A stretch of 64,000 bases of DNA, taken from the NCBI GenBank assembly GCA_030673965.1, contig JAUTCN010000002.1:484565-548564 (forward strand), in the 5' to 3' direction. The translations under genes were made by a program, and so were the position numbers. The notes under the pieces are model-generated. The model worked only from the letters and a program-made list of their open reading frames with translations, searched no databases and was not told the DNA's origin. Positions 19,046 to 27,630 of the stretch are shown here, piece by piece. The DNA comes from Fusobacterium sp. JB019. Lineage in GTDB: Bacteria; Fusobacteriota; Fusobacteriia; Fusobacteriales; Fusobacteriaceae. How positions within the stretch are numbered: position 1 is the first letter of the stretch; each line of letters starts with the position of its first letter.

Positions 19046-20133
19046 GATCCACCTCTTAACTTTCTTAAAGCTATTACACATTTTTTCTTTCTACTAACAA
19101 CTTTATTATCTCTAAGTTCCCAAGAACCTATTGGTTCTAAAATCTCAATTGTTTCTTCTATACTAAATTTATTGTTAAAAGGAAGAATTCTTTTAATTTT
19201 TAAAGAATCCGAAACATTTAAGTTTTTATCTTTAGATAATTTATCATTATCTATTTTAAAATTACACCATGTATTAAATTTTGAAGTTTTATTTAATAAA
19301 GCTATTAAATTCACCTTATAAAATACATTGTCTACATCTAATAATTTATTCATTTGTATTTTGAATTGATTCTCTCTAGCTAAAGTAAAAATTTCAAGAG
19401 CTGTTTTTATCTTAACTAACTCCACCCAATTTTCAATTTCTAATTTTCCAAAAAGTAATTTAACATTAAATATTAAAGGAACTCCTGAGAAAATTTTATC
19501 TAGAATTTTTAAAACTTCTATTCCACGAACATGATTCAACCCTTTGCTCATTTCATAAAAGAAATACTCATTGGTAGCTTCTATAGTGTCATCTTTTAAA
19601 ATTACACTAAACCCTAATTTAAATTCTCTATTTTTTATCTCAAGATATGTCAACTTACTATTAGAAAAAGAATGCAAATAACAAGGAATTGATAATTCTC
19701 CAATTTCTACATTTGTATGTCCTATCACAACAGAATTATCAAATTTAATGTTCTCTGGTAAATTTCCAGATTTTAAAGGAAATTTAAATAACTTAGATGA
19801 AGAACATCTAATCTCCGGAGCAGTTTCTAAAAACACTCCTTCATTTTCACTATTAAGTTCTACCATTTTAGCTTCTAAAACATCTTCCTTCTTTTCTTCT
19901 ATTACTTTTTCTTGCTCAGTTGCTTCTTCTTCATTTGACTCTTCTTCTTGTCCTATTAAATTTTCTTCAATTGATTCTTCTTTAATTGATTCTTCAATAG
20001 GTTCTTCTATTTCTTTTTTTAAAATTTCTTCTTTAATTGTATTGGAAGAAGATAAAAGAGAAAATTGTTCTTCTTTAGTGCCATTATTCGTAGTCTCCAC
20101 GGTGCATTCTTTTTCACTGGCTTCAGAAATCAC
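19039..20133 (-). CDS. Acidic-linker protein of unknown function, possibly the 3' half of a frameshifted Sir2-like gene
   Basis: 364 residues from a GTG at 20133. Residues 1-105 are low-complexity and rich in Glu and Ser, like a flexible linker. Residues 110-364 form an unrecognised, apparently beta-rich domain with no signal peptide or membrane segment. The GTG has no convincing ribosome site, and the frame is open ten codons further upstream to an A8 run, where it meets the Sir2-like frame in the -1 phase. It may therefore be made mainly as an extension of that protein. It ends seven bases inside the alarmone synthetase gene. Function unknown. Confidence 0.7.
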   Translation of the reverse strand: MISEASEKECTVETTNNGTKEEQFSLLSSSNTIKEEILKKEIEEPIEESIKEESIEENLIGQEEESNEEEATEQEKVIEEKKEDVLEAKMVELNSENEGVFLETAPEIRCSSSKLFKFPLKSGNLPENIKFDNSVVIGHTNVEIGELSIPCYLHSFSNSKLTYLEIKNREFKLGFSVILKDDTIEATNEYFFYEMSKGLNHVRGIEVLKILDKIFSGVPLIFNVKLLFGKLEIENWVELVKIKTALEIFTLARENQFKIQMNKLLDVDNVFYKVNLIALLNKTSKFNTWCNFKIDNDKLSKDKNLNVSDSLKIKRILPFNNKFSIEETIEILEPIGSWELRDNKVVSRKKKCVIALRKLRGGSC

Positions 20134-20169
20134 CGCTTCTGCATCAGAAACTACGATAGGGATTTTTTT
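20088..20169 (-). other. Candidate -1 ribosomal frameshift site
   Basis: In the Sir2-like frame the codons GAA AAA AAA contain the slippery heptamer A-AAA-AAA (20169-20163). Six bases later a 10-bp stem can form on the transcript: TCGTAGTTTC (20156-20147) with GAGACTACGA (20097-20088), one G-U pair. It encloses a further 5-bp stem, CGGTG (20135-20131) with CACCG (20104-20100). The zero-frame TAG stop (20153-20151) is inside the first arm. A -1 shift joins the two frames into about 649 residues. A one-base sequencing error in the A8 run would give the same fusion. Confidence 0.55.
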
Positions 20170-20987
20170 TCTAACATCACAGTTTGATTTTCCACTGGAA
20201 ATAGTTTTTCTAATTCTATCTTACTATCCCCTTCTAGAAAAGAATGTAAACCTTTAAAAAATTCATATTCATTCGAAACAAGTAATTTTATCTTGTATTT
20301 ATTAAAAAACTCTATAATTTTTGGATCTAATATAGATTTAGAAGTAACAAAATACATTGGTTTAATTTCTTCTGAGTATCCTTCTAATAAAAATTCTATA
20401 AATTCAAAAAAATCTGAATCTTCTAAATCAATTCCTAAAAAAATAGAATTTCTAACTTTTAGTTCACATCTAATGCTATCCCAAAATAATTTGTAAAATG
20501 GTAATAATTTTAACTTTCTAAAATCTTGTTTTGTTATAACACAAGATTCTAAATCAGATAAATCACCAAAAACTTTGTACAATCTAATCCTTCCATTTGG
20601 AGAATCTAAGTTACTAAAAGGTGTTGCTTTAAATACATTTACATTTTCTTCAAAAGAAGAATCATAATTAGTATTTATTATGGAAGCAACAACATTAGAA
20701 TTAACTAAGGATTCTAAAAATGTTTGATTTCCTTTTTTATATTCGTATATTCCCTGTAATTTTTTTAGCAGACCATCTCGAGTACTAATTACATCGTCAA
20801 CAAAACATTGACTGACCTCAAACAAAGAACAACTATCATGAATCTCACCTAAATTTTTAAATTTAAATTGATTGGTAAGAATAGTTGAAATATTTGCTCT
20901 ACTGGGCAAGTCACTAGATTGTTGAAAAAAATTTCCAGTAAATATATTAAGTTTTTTTTCTAAATCAAGTTTTTCAAAAAAGCTCAT
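20151..20987 (-). CDS. Sir2-like (SIR2_2 type) protein with altered active site
   Basis: 278 residues. The layout matches prokaryotic SIR2-like NAD-binding domains: IFTGNFFQQSSDLPS (15-29) sits where G-A-G-x-S is expected, NTNYD (105-109) matches the T-T/N-N-Y-D box, YKVFGD (137-142) takes the place of K-L-H-G-D, and FLGIDLED (183-190) matches the late G-x-S/D-x-x-D block. The catalytic His is Phe140 and the Gly motif is changed, so NADase activity may be lost. ATG at 20987 has GAGG eight to nine bases upstream; an earlier GTG in frame is part of that site. First gene of the operon that ends with an alarmone synthetase. Defence sirtuins share this fold; a defence role here is speculative. Confidence 0.7.
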   Translation of the reverse strand: MSFFEKLDLEKKLNIFTGNFFQQSSDLPSRANISTILTNQFKFKNLGEIHDSCSLFEVSQCFVDDVISTRDGLLKKLQGIYEYKKGNQTFLESLVNSNVVASIINTNYDSSFEENVNVFKATPFSNLDSPNGRIRLYKVFGDLSDLESCVITKQDFRKLKLLPFYKLFWDSIRCELKVRNSIFLGIDLEDSDFFEFIEFLLEGYSEEIKPMYFVTSKSILDPKIIEFFNKYKIKLLVSNEYEFFKGLHSFLEGDSKIELEKLFPVENQTVMLEKKSLS

Positions 20988-21059
20988 ATAATACCTCACT
21001 TATAAATTTATTTCCTCAATATAAGTATATACTAAAAATGAAAAATTCTCAATTAAAAA

Positions 21060-21090
21060 TTGAAAAAATAAGGTATAATATGTATATAAT
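21060..21090 (+). promoter_or_regulatory. Promoter of the cardiolipin synthase gene
   Basis: TTGAAA at 21060-21065 with TATATA at 21083-21088 (17-base spacer) overlapping TATAAT at 21085-21090. Confidence 0.5.
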
Positions 21091-21137
21091 GAAATATTTA
21101 TTTTTTTATAAAATGAAAAATATATTGGAGGGATAAA

Positions 21138-22583
21138 ATGTTTGTAGAAATAGGAAGTTATATTTACATTATAAATATAATATTTGCAGCAATTGTATTA
21201 TTTTTTGAAAGAAAACGTCCTGTTTACACCTTACTTTGGATAGTTATTTTACTCCTAACCTCCTATGTAGGATTTATTGCATATTTATTCTTTGGATTAA
21301 AGTTTTATAAAAAAAGAAAAGTTCAGAAATTCTACAAAAGAACTTTTTTAAAGGAAATATACAGCCACAGTAATTATAAAATTAGACTAGTTGAAAAAAG
21401 AAAAGAACTTGTTAACTACATAATTAAAACTGTTGGGAATAAAGTTACTTATTGTAACACAGTTCTATTCTATAAAGATGGTGACAAATTCTTTAAAAAC
21501 CTAATGTCTGATATTAAAAATGCCAAAGAAACAATAAATTTAGAATTTTATATATTTAATGATGATACATTTGGAAAAACAGTCTACGATGAACTAGAAA
21601 AAAAATCAAAAGAAGGAATAAAGGTTAAAATAATAATTGATGGAGTTGGAACTAAAAGATTAAAAAGATCTAGACGAAAATCTTTAGCTGAAAGTGGAGT
21701 AGATTTACAAATATTTTTTCCATCTCATTTTCCAATACTTAAAATTGGAACTTTAAGAGCAAATTATCGTAATCATAGAAAATTATGTATTATTGATAGT
21801 TTAATTTTATATACTGGTGGTTTCAACATAGGAAGTGAATATATTGGTGATAGTAAATTTGGATATTGGAGAGATACTGGGTGTAGAATAGAAGGAGAAA
21901 CTTCAATTGATGCTGATAGGGAATTTTATATTTCTTGGAATTTTTTACATAAAGAACCCCTAGACTTTAAAGAAATTGATAGACATTTAAGACAAAAGGC
22001 TGATGAAATGAGTTCTAATATTAAAAAATATGATATTAATGCTCTTCAAATAATAAGTAGTGGTCCTAATTATCAAACTAGAACAATAAGAGATTCTTTT
22101 ATTTCTATGATAACAAATGCTAAAAGAAGCATCTATATTGAAACTCCTTATTTTGTTCCTGATGATTTAATTCTAGATTGTTTAAAAATAGCGATTTCTT
22201 CAGGTATTGAAGTTAAAATTATTATTCCTTCTTTTGGGGATCATTTGTTTGTTTACTGGGCTAATCAGGCATCTGTAATTGAACTTATTGAGCTTGGAGC
22301 TGAAGTTTATAAATACCAAAAAGGTTTTTTTCACAGTAAGATTATTATTATAGATAATGAAGTAGCTGCCATGGGTAGCGCTAATTTTGACTATAGAAGT
22401 TTCTATCAAAATTTTGAAATAAATTTTAATGTTTATGATGTTGAACTTATAGGATATTTAAGACAATTATTTTATGAAGATATCCATGAATCTGTTATTC
22501 TGGATAAAAAGGATATCTCTAATAGAAAAACTTCTGAAAAATTTAAGGAAGCTATTATAAAATTAATATCTCCCATAATATAA
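21138..22583 (+). CDS. cls: Cardiolipin synthase
   Basis: 481 residues. Two N-terminal membrane helices (about 5-60, separated by ERKRP) are followed by two phospholipase-D HKD motifs: HRKLCIIDSLILYTGG near 215 and HSKIIIIDNEVAAMGSANFD near 396. It joins two phosphatidylglycerols to make cardiolipin and glycerol at the inner membrane. Length and topology are those of ClsA-type enzymes. GGAGGG precedes the ATG. A PHP phosphoesterase gene follows after 13 bases and is probably cotranscribed. Confidence 0.93.
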   Translation: MFVEIGSYIYIINIIFAAIVLFFERKRPVYTLLWIVILLLTSYVGFIAYLFFGLKFYKKRKVQKFYKRTFLKEIYSHSNYKIRLVEKRKELVNYIIKTVGNKVTYCNTVLFYKDGDKFFKNLMSDIKNAKETINLEFYIFNDDTFGKTVYDELEKKSKEGIKVKIIIDGVGTKRLKRSRRKSLAESGVDLQIFFPSHFPILKIGTLRANYRNHRKLCIIDSLILYTGGFNIGSEYIGDSKFGYWRDTGCRIEGETSIDADREFYISWNFLHKEPLDFKEIDRHLRQKADEMSSNIKKYDINALQIISSGPNYQTRTIRDSFISMITNAKRSIYIETPYFVPDDLILDCLKIAISSGIEVKIIIPSFGDHLFVYWANQASVIELIELGAEVYKYQKGFFHSKIIIIDNEVAAMGSANFDYRSFYQNFEINFNVYDVELIGYLRQLFYEDIHESVILDKKDISNRKTSEKFKEAIIKLISPII

Positions 22584-22596
22584 AGGGTGTGATTTT

Positions 22597-23343
22597 ATGA
22601 AATTAAAAAATTTAAATAATTTCTTTACGGAGTTTTACAAAGAAAAAGGAAGAGAAATTACCTTAATAGATTTACATATGCATACAACCTATTCTGATGG
22701 ATTCATAACAGGAAGAATGCTTGCTAATTTTCTTAGAGATAAAAACTATCTAATCTCTGTAACAGACCATAATGCCATTGGTGGAAATATAATACTTAGA
22801 AAATTAGGAATCGATGTAGTCCCTGGAATTGAACTTGGATGTAATGATGGTTTTGAACTATTAGTTTATTTTAAAAGTGAAGATGATCTTATCTACTTTT
22901 ATACTTCCTATGTAAGACCAAATCGAAATAAATATAGAATGTCAAAAACTACAAAGGATGTTTTTCATTATTTAAAAGCTTTGGAAAATTTTGAATGCTA
23001 TATATCTATACCTCATATAGCAGGAGTTGCTCAAAAAAACTTTATTAAAAATAAAAAATATATTTACGAAGTTATTAAAAAAGTTAATGCTATAGAAATC
23101 CATAATGATGCTCTTCCTAACTCTAGAAATAAAATTGCAAAAAATTTACAAAAGAAATATAAAAAAGATTTAACCTTTGGAAGTGACGCTCATTTTTTAA
23201 CTGAAGTTGAAAAATTTTGTAATTTAATTAATCAAATCAAGTATAAATTCGATCTCCTAGAATCCCTTGGCAAAGTTAAACTTTTAGCAGGTTTAGGAAA
23301 AAAACATTTGTTTTATATGATCCACAGAGCAATAGATAAATAA
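22597..23343 (+). CDS. PHP-domain metal-dependent phosphoesterase
   Basis: 248 residues with PHP motifs: DLHMHTTYSDG (about 25-35), SVTDHNAIGG (about 54-63), PGIELG, HIAG and GSDAHFL near the C-terminus. These His/Asp/Glu residues bind the metal cluster. Members include 5'-3' exoribonuclease RNase AM and nucleotide phosphatases. The substrate cannot be read from the sequence. It follows cls closely on the same strand. Confidence 0.85.
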   Translation: MKLKNLNNFFTEFYKEKGREITLIDLHMHTTYSDGFITGRMLANFLRDKNYLISVTDHNAIGGNIILRKLGIDVVPGIELGCNDGFELLVYFKSEDDLIYFYTSYVRPNRNKYRMSKTTKDVFHYLKALENFECYISIPHIAGVAQKNFIKNKKYIYEVIKKVNAIEIHNDALPNSRNKIAKNLQKKYKKDLTFGSDAHFLTEVEKFCNLINQIKYKFDLLESLGKVKLLAGLGKKHLFYMIHRAIDK

Positions 23344-23372
23344 AACCTCTTTTCAAAAAGCAAAAAATGGTG

Positions 23373-23378
23373 TATAAT
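23373..23378 (+). promoter_or_regulatory. -10 box before tRNA-Arg
   Basis: TATAAT 12 bases before the tRNA 5' end; the -35 region is not clear. Confidence 0.45.
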
Positions 23379-23390
23379 ATCTCTTGTCAT

Positions 23391-23467
23391 GATTCTGTAG
23401 CTCAGTTGGATAGAGCGACGCCCTCCTAAGGCGTAGGTCATGCGTTCAATTCGCATCAGAATCGCCA
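23391..23467 (+). tRNA. tRNA-Arg (anticodon CCT)
   Basis: 77 bases with encoded CCA. Acceptor stem GATTCTG pairs with CAGAATC (23457-23463), discriminator G. Anticodon stem ACGCC/GGCGT encloses loop CTCCTAA, so the anticodon is CCT (23425-23427), reading AGG. The T arm contains GTTCAATTC. Confidence 0.97.
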
Positions 23468-23482
23468 TTCATTAAATATATT

Positions 23483-23514
23483 ACTGCTGATATTTTTATG
23501 CCAGCAGTTTTTTT
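23483..23514 (+). terminator. Terminator after tRNA-Arg
   Basis: ACTGCTG (23483-23489) pairs with CAGCAGT (23502-23508), followed by a T tract. Confidence 0.85.
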
Positions 23515-23636
23515 ATTGTGTTAAAAAAAATGGAGTTTAACCAAAAAAAGTACCAAAAAAATCACCGTTCAACTTTACAAATCTCTCTAAATATATTATA
23601 ATTTAAGGTAGATTAATGTAAATTGGAGCTGGATGT

Positions 23637-24440
23637 ATGAAAATAAGAAGAAAAAAGAAAACCATTATGGGATGGATATATTCCTTTATTGTATTTGTAC
23701 TTGTTATTTTTTTTCTGAGAGGTATTGTACTTTTTAGTTTAAAAAAAATAAATATGATTTTATTACCTGTTCAAAGTAAAATTTATACAACTAGCGTTGG
23801 AGTAAGAGAAACATTTGAAATAATAACTCATTATAAGGAAATATTTAAAGAAAATATTGAGTTAAAAAAGAAATTATCTCTAGTTGAATATCAAGATGAA
23901 CTTTTAAAAAATGTTACAGAAGAAAACAAAAGATTAAGAAAACTTTTAAAAATAAAAGAAGAAACTCAATATAAAACTCTTGTAGCTAAGATTAGTTTTC
24001 AAAACATACAAGAACTTTATACTAGTTTTTCTATAAAAATTGGAGAAGAAGACGGCGTTAAAATTAATATGCCTGTATTAGTTGATAAAACTCTTATTGG
24101 TAAAGTAGTTGAAACTTCATCTCATTATTCTAAAGTAAGAATGATTACAGCTAACAACTCCTATGTAAGCTGTTTAGCAGAAAATAATATCCTAGGAGTT
24201 CTTAGTGGTAATACAGGAGAAGATTTATATTTTAAACCTACCTCAACTTTAGAATCTGACTTAAAAATTGGAGAAGAAATTTATACTTCTGGAATAAGTG
24301 ATGTCTATCCTAAAGGACTTTATGTAGGAAAAATTAAAAAAATTATTTCAGAAAATAATGGTCTTGAAAAAATTTATGAAATTGAAAATAACTTAAATAT
24401 ATATAATTTAAATGAAGTTATTGTTATTACAGGAGAATAG
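23637..24440 (+). CDS. mreC: Rod shape-determining protein MreC
   Basis: 267 residues: one N-terminal transmembrane segment (about 12-32), a coiled coil (about 65-105), and the beta-barrel domain with LVDKTLIGKVVE, SKVRMITA, GVLSGN and GEEIYTSGISDVYPKGLYVGKI, all typical of MreC. It is a periplasmic scaffold of the elongasome that guides lateral wall synthesis. mreB and mreD are not adjacent, which is unusual. It heads a long run of same-strand genes reaching tgt. Confidence 0.93.
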   Translation: MKIRRKKKTIMGWIYSFIVFVLVIFFLRGIVLFSLKKINMILLPVQSKIYTTSVGVRETFEIITHYKEIFKENIELKKKLSLVEYQDELLKNVTEENKRLRKLLKIKEETQYKTLVAKISFQNIQELYTSFSIKIGEEDGVKINMPVLVDKTLIGKVVETSSHYSKVRMITANNSYVSCLAENNILGVLSGNTGEDLYFKPTSTLESDLKIGEEIYTSGISDVYPKGLYVGKIKKIISENNGLEKIYEIENNLNIYNLNEVIVITGE

Positions 24441-24445
24441 ATTAT

Positions 24446-25003
24446 ATGATAAAAAAAATTATGTTTTTATTTTTCACAATATTCAGTTTTAGTTTTTCTA
24501 AATATAATGATATAAATAATATTAAAGATTTAACTATAACTGTTCATGAAGCTACTATGCAGGGAAGAAAAAAAACAAATAAAACTTACTTAATAAAATA
24601 TTCACTCCCTGATAAACTTAGGAAAGAAATGTTAGAGCCTAAGTCTCACAAGGGAGAAATCTTTATATATAAAAATAATAAAAAAATAACTTATTTACCT
24701 ATTTTTGATGAAAAAATCATTGATGATGCTAGTGTTGATGAAAATATGATTAGTGAATTTATCACATTATTTCAAAAAACATATAAGAAAAATGATTCAT
24801 TCAAAGAAAAATATAACAATTCTAAAAATTTACTAGTTAAAAAAGATAATTTAAATATAAAAATTCTTAAATTTAAAGTCTTTTCAAATTATAGAATGCC
24901 TGTTGAAATGGAAATATATGATAATGATATTTTCATAGGAGAACTAAAGTTTTCTAATGTTAAAATAAATTCTGGAATAAACAAAAGCGAGTTTGATATC
25001 TAA
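24446..25003 (+). CDS. Exported LolA/outer-membrane lipoprotein-sorting-like protein
   Basis: 185 residues with an N-terminal signal peptide (MIKKIMFLFFTIFSFSFSK). The body has the pattern of LolA-fold proteins: Y-x-I-K-Y-S-L-P-D-K-x-R-K-E, G-x-I-x-I-Y-K-N-N-K-K-I-T-Y-L-P and a closing strand on the induced structure. Role in lipoprotein carriage is plausible but not shown by identity. It starts five bases after mreC and its stop overlaps the recO start by one base. Confidence 0.65.
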   Translation: MIKKIMFLFFTIFSFSFSKYNDINNIKDLTITVHEATMQGRKKTNKTYLIKYSLPDKLRKEMLEPKSHKGEIFIYKNNKKITYLPIFDEKIIDDASVDENMISEFITLFQKTYKKNDSFKEKYNNSKNLLVKKDNLNIKILKFKVFSNYRMPVEMEIYDNDIFIGELKFSNVKINSGINKSEFDI

Positions 25004-25719
25004 TGACAGAATTAATAAAGTTAGAAGGAATAGTTATAAATAAAAATGACCTTAATGACTCTGATAGATTTCTTAAAATATTTACTCCTAGCTTTGGAAA
25101 AGTAGATGTTTTAATCAAAGGAATTAAAAAGAGTAAAAAAAGAGATAAAATAGCTGCAGATGTCCTCTCCTATTGTAAAGTAGTCGGCTATAAAAAAGGA
25201 CAAAACTTCATTGGAAGTTCCATTGAATTAATAAGTAGTTATGAGTTTATTAGAAAGGATATAGATAAAGTAGGAACTGCACTCTATATGTTTTCAATAT
25301 TAAATAATATATTAAATGATTCTCAGCAAAACAACGATTTATTTCAATTAGTTTGTAAAAGTTTAAAATATATAAATGAAGAAAAAGAAAAATATAAATA
25401 TATAACTTTGCTTCTATTTTTTATGAATAAAGTTATTACCTTAGAAGGAGTTTCTTATATTTTTCAAGATGGAAAATATTTTTCAATTAAAGAATCTTAT
25501 ATTGGAAAACACCAGTATGTAGATAGCCTTTTGTTGTCAGATGAAGAATATAAGGTTATATCTGCAATAAAAAACCATAAAATAAGAGAGTTATTGAAAA
25601 ATACTATTAGTATCAAAAGTTTATTCAATATTTTAAAAGTTTATGAAAAATATTTAAATTATCATTTAGAAATAAATTTAAATGTAAAAAATTATATTTT
25701 GGAGGAAATAGCATGGTAG
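25003..25719 (+). CDS. recO: DNA repair protein RecO
   Basis: 238 residues. The N-terminal OB fold shows EGIVINKNDLNDSDRFLKIFT and GKVDVLIKGIKKSKKR, the RecO signature. The C-terminal part is helical; no zinc-type Cys set is visible. RecO loads RecA on SSB-coated DNA with RecR and RecF. ATG overlaps the previous stop (TAATGA), indicating translational coupling. The 3' end overlaps ptsN by seven bases. Confidence 0.88.
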   Translation: MTELIKLEGIVINKNDLNDSDRFLKIFTPSFGKVDVLIKGIKKSKKRDKIAADVLSYCKVVGYKKGQNFIGSSIELISSYEFIRKDIDKVGTALYMFSILNNILNDSQQNNDLFQLVCKSLKYINEEKEKYKYITLLLFFMNKVITLEGVSYIFQDGKYFSIKESYIGKHQYVDSLLLSDEEYKVISAIKNHKIRELLKNTISIKSLFNILKVYEKYLNYHLEINLNVKNYILEEIAW

Positions 25720-26183
25720 ATATAGTTAAAATAACTGACTATATGTCAGAAGATTTAATAAAACTTGATTTAGAAAGCAAAACAAAGGAAAATGTTTTAA
25801 ATGAGTTGTCAGAATTGATGATTAAATCTTCAAATATAAAAGATAAAAACATTATAAAAAAAGCTTTAACAGAAAGAGAAGAACTAGGTAGTACTGGAAT
25901 AGGAAAAGGTATCGCTATTCCTCATGCTAAAACAAGTGGCGCTTCTAAATTAACTGTAGCTTTTGGATTAAGTAAACATAAAATAGATTTCGACTCTATG
26001 GATGGAGAAGGAGTTAATATCTTTTTCGTATTTGCTTCCCCAATCGAAGATAGTAAAATTTATTTAAAAGTTTTAGCGAGAATTTCTAGATTAATAAGAA
26101 GTGAATCTTTCAGAAATAAATTAGCAAACTGTAAAGATTCTGCTTCTGTTATTAAATATATAGAAGAAGAAGAATGTATATAA
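25713..26183 (+). CDS. ptsN: PTS EIIA-like protein, nitrogen/fructose type
   Basis: 156 residues matching the PTS EIIA type-2 domain: E-L-G-S-T-G-I-G-K-G-I-A-I-P-H-A-K (about 56-72) contains the phosphorylated His. Without a linked EIIB/EIIC it fits the regulatory EIIA-Ntr (PtsN) class. TTGGAGG precedes the ATG, which lies inside the recO end. Sits between recO and nrdR in the housekeeping run. Confidence 0.82.
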   Translation: MVDIVKITDYMSEDLIKLDLESKTKENVLNELSELMIKSSNIKDKNIIKKALTEREELGSTGIGKGIAIPHAKTSGASKLTVAFGLSKHKIDFDSMDGEGVNIFFVFASPIEDSKIYLKVLARISRLIRSESFRNKLANCKDSASVIKYIEEEECI

Positions 26184-26203
26184 ATTGTTTTAGGAGGTAG
26201 ACT

Positions 26204-26659
26204 ATGAGATGCCCTTTTTGTAATAGTGAAAACACAAAGGTAATTGATAGTAGAGATTTTATAAACGGAAACTCAATCAAAAGAAGAAGAGAGTGTCTTA
26301 GCTGCAAAAAGAGATTCACAACTTATGAGAAAGTTGAAGAAAGAGATATCTATGTAATCAAAAGAGATAAAAGTAGAGAAAAATTTAATAAAAATAAACT
26401 AATTAGAGGTCTTTCTATTGCTACTATTAAAAGAAATATTAGTCAGGAAGAAATTGAAGAATTTGTTATAGATATTGAAAGATCTTTGCAAAATTCTTTA
26501 ACTAGTGAAATCAGCACCAAAAAATTAGGAGATATTGTTATGTCCAAATTAAAAGATGTTGATGAAGTTGCCTATGTTAGGTTTGCCTCTGTTTATAAAG
26601 ATTTTGATGATATTAAATCATTCATTAAAATTGTTGAAGAAATTAAAAAAAATAAATAA
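26204..26659 (+). CDS. nrdR: Transcriptional repressor NrdR
   Basis: 151 residues. Zinc ribbon M-R-C-P-F-C with C-L-S-C-K-K-R-F-T-T-Y-E (residues 1-42), then an ATP-cone (I-K-R-D-K-S-R-E-K-F-N-K-N-K-L and following). NrdR senses ATP/dATP and represses ribonucleotide reductase genes. Good AGGAGGT ribosome site. Confidence 0.95.
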   Translation: MRCPFCNSENTKVIDSRDFINGNSIKRRRECLSCKKRFTTYEKVEERDIYVIKRDKSREKFNKNKLIRGLSIATIKRNISQEEIEEFVIDIERSLQNSLTSEISTKKLGDIVMSKLKDVDEVAYVRFASVYKDFDDIKSFIKIVEEIKKNK

Positions 26660-26685
26660 TTAATAAAGTTTTGAAAGGAAAATAT

Positions 26686-27630
26686 ATGAAAATTTTATTT
26701 ATGGGAACTCCTGATTTTGCTGTTCCTTGTTTAGATATATTAAATAAAGAACACGAAATAATCGGAGTTTATACTAAGGTTGACAAAATAAATCATAGGG
26801 GAAGAAAGATTGAATATCTTCCTGTAAAAAAATATGCTTTAGAAAATGATTTGAAAATTTTCCAACCTAATAAATTAAAAGATCCTGAAGTTATTGAAGA
26901 AATTCGTAATATGAATCCTGATTTAATAGCTGTAGTTGCTTATGGAAAAATAATTCCAAAGGAAATAATTGATATTCCTAAATATGGAATTATCAATGTC
27001 CATTCATCTTTACTACCAAGATTTAGAGGAGCTGCTCCTATAAATGCTGCTATTATGGCAGGAGATAAAAATACTGGAGTTACAGTTATGTATATTGCTG
27101 AAGGTCTTGATACAGGGGATATCATTCTTGCTAAAGAAACTCCTATTTACGAAGAAGATAATTTTGAGTCTCTTCACGATAGACTTAAAGAATTAGGAGC
27201 TGAAGCTATAAGTGAAGCTGTTAATTTAATGGAAAAAGGAGAAAATGATAGAATCATTCAAGATGATAGCAAAGCTACATTTGTAAAGCCTTTTAAAAAA
27301 GAAGATTTAATTGTTAACTGGAATCAAAGCGAAGAAGAAATATATAATTTTGTAAGAGGAATAAGTCCTATTCCTTGTAGTTTTTCTATGTTAAATGATA
27401 AAGTTTTAAAGATATATGAAGTTAAAAAAAATGGGCAAGTATACGATAATGGAGCTATTGGAGAAGTAGTTGGAAAAGTAAAAGGAAAAGGTCCTGTTGT
27501 TAAAACTAAAGATGGATCTGTTATTATAACTTCGGCTAAGCCTCAAAGTAAGAAGAGACTTTCTGGAGCAGATTTGTTAAATGGTAATTTTATAAAAATC
27601 GGTGAAATATTAAAAGGAGTTGAACAGTAA
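26686..27630 (+). CDS. fmt: Methionyl-tRNA formyltransferase
   Basis: 314 residues. MKILFMGTPDFAVPCLD opens the formyltransferase fold; NVHSSLLPRFRGAAPINAAIMAG carries the catalytic Asn/His; the C-terminal OB domain follows. It formylates initiator Met-tRNA using 10-formyl-THF. GAAAGGAA lies six bases before the ATG at 26686, so an upstream in-frame TTG is not used. The next gene, folD, makes the 10-formyl-THF it needs. Confidence 0.95.
   Translation: MKILFMGTPDFAVPCLDILNKEHEIIGVYTKVDKINHRGRKIEYLPVKKYALENDLKIFQPNKLKDPEVIEEIRNMNPDLIAVVAYGKIIPKEIIDIPKYGIINVHSSLLPRFRGAAPINAAIMAGDKNTGVTVMYIAEGLDTGDIILAKETPIYEEDNFESLHDRLKELGAEAISEAVNLMEKGENDRIIQDDSKATFVKPFKKEDLIVNWNQSEEEIYNFVRGISPIPCSFSMLNDKVLKIYEVKKNGQVYDNGAIGEVVGKVKGKGPVVKTKDGSVIITSAKPQSKKRLSGADLLNGNFIKIGEILKGVEQ

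Noticed and set aside
19748..20257. Plus-strand 169-residue Ser-rich frame opposite the acidic-linker gene
   Set aside because: It is the complement of the Glu-rich codons and has no ribosome site.
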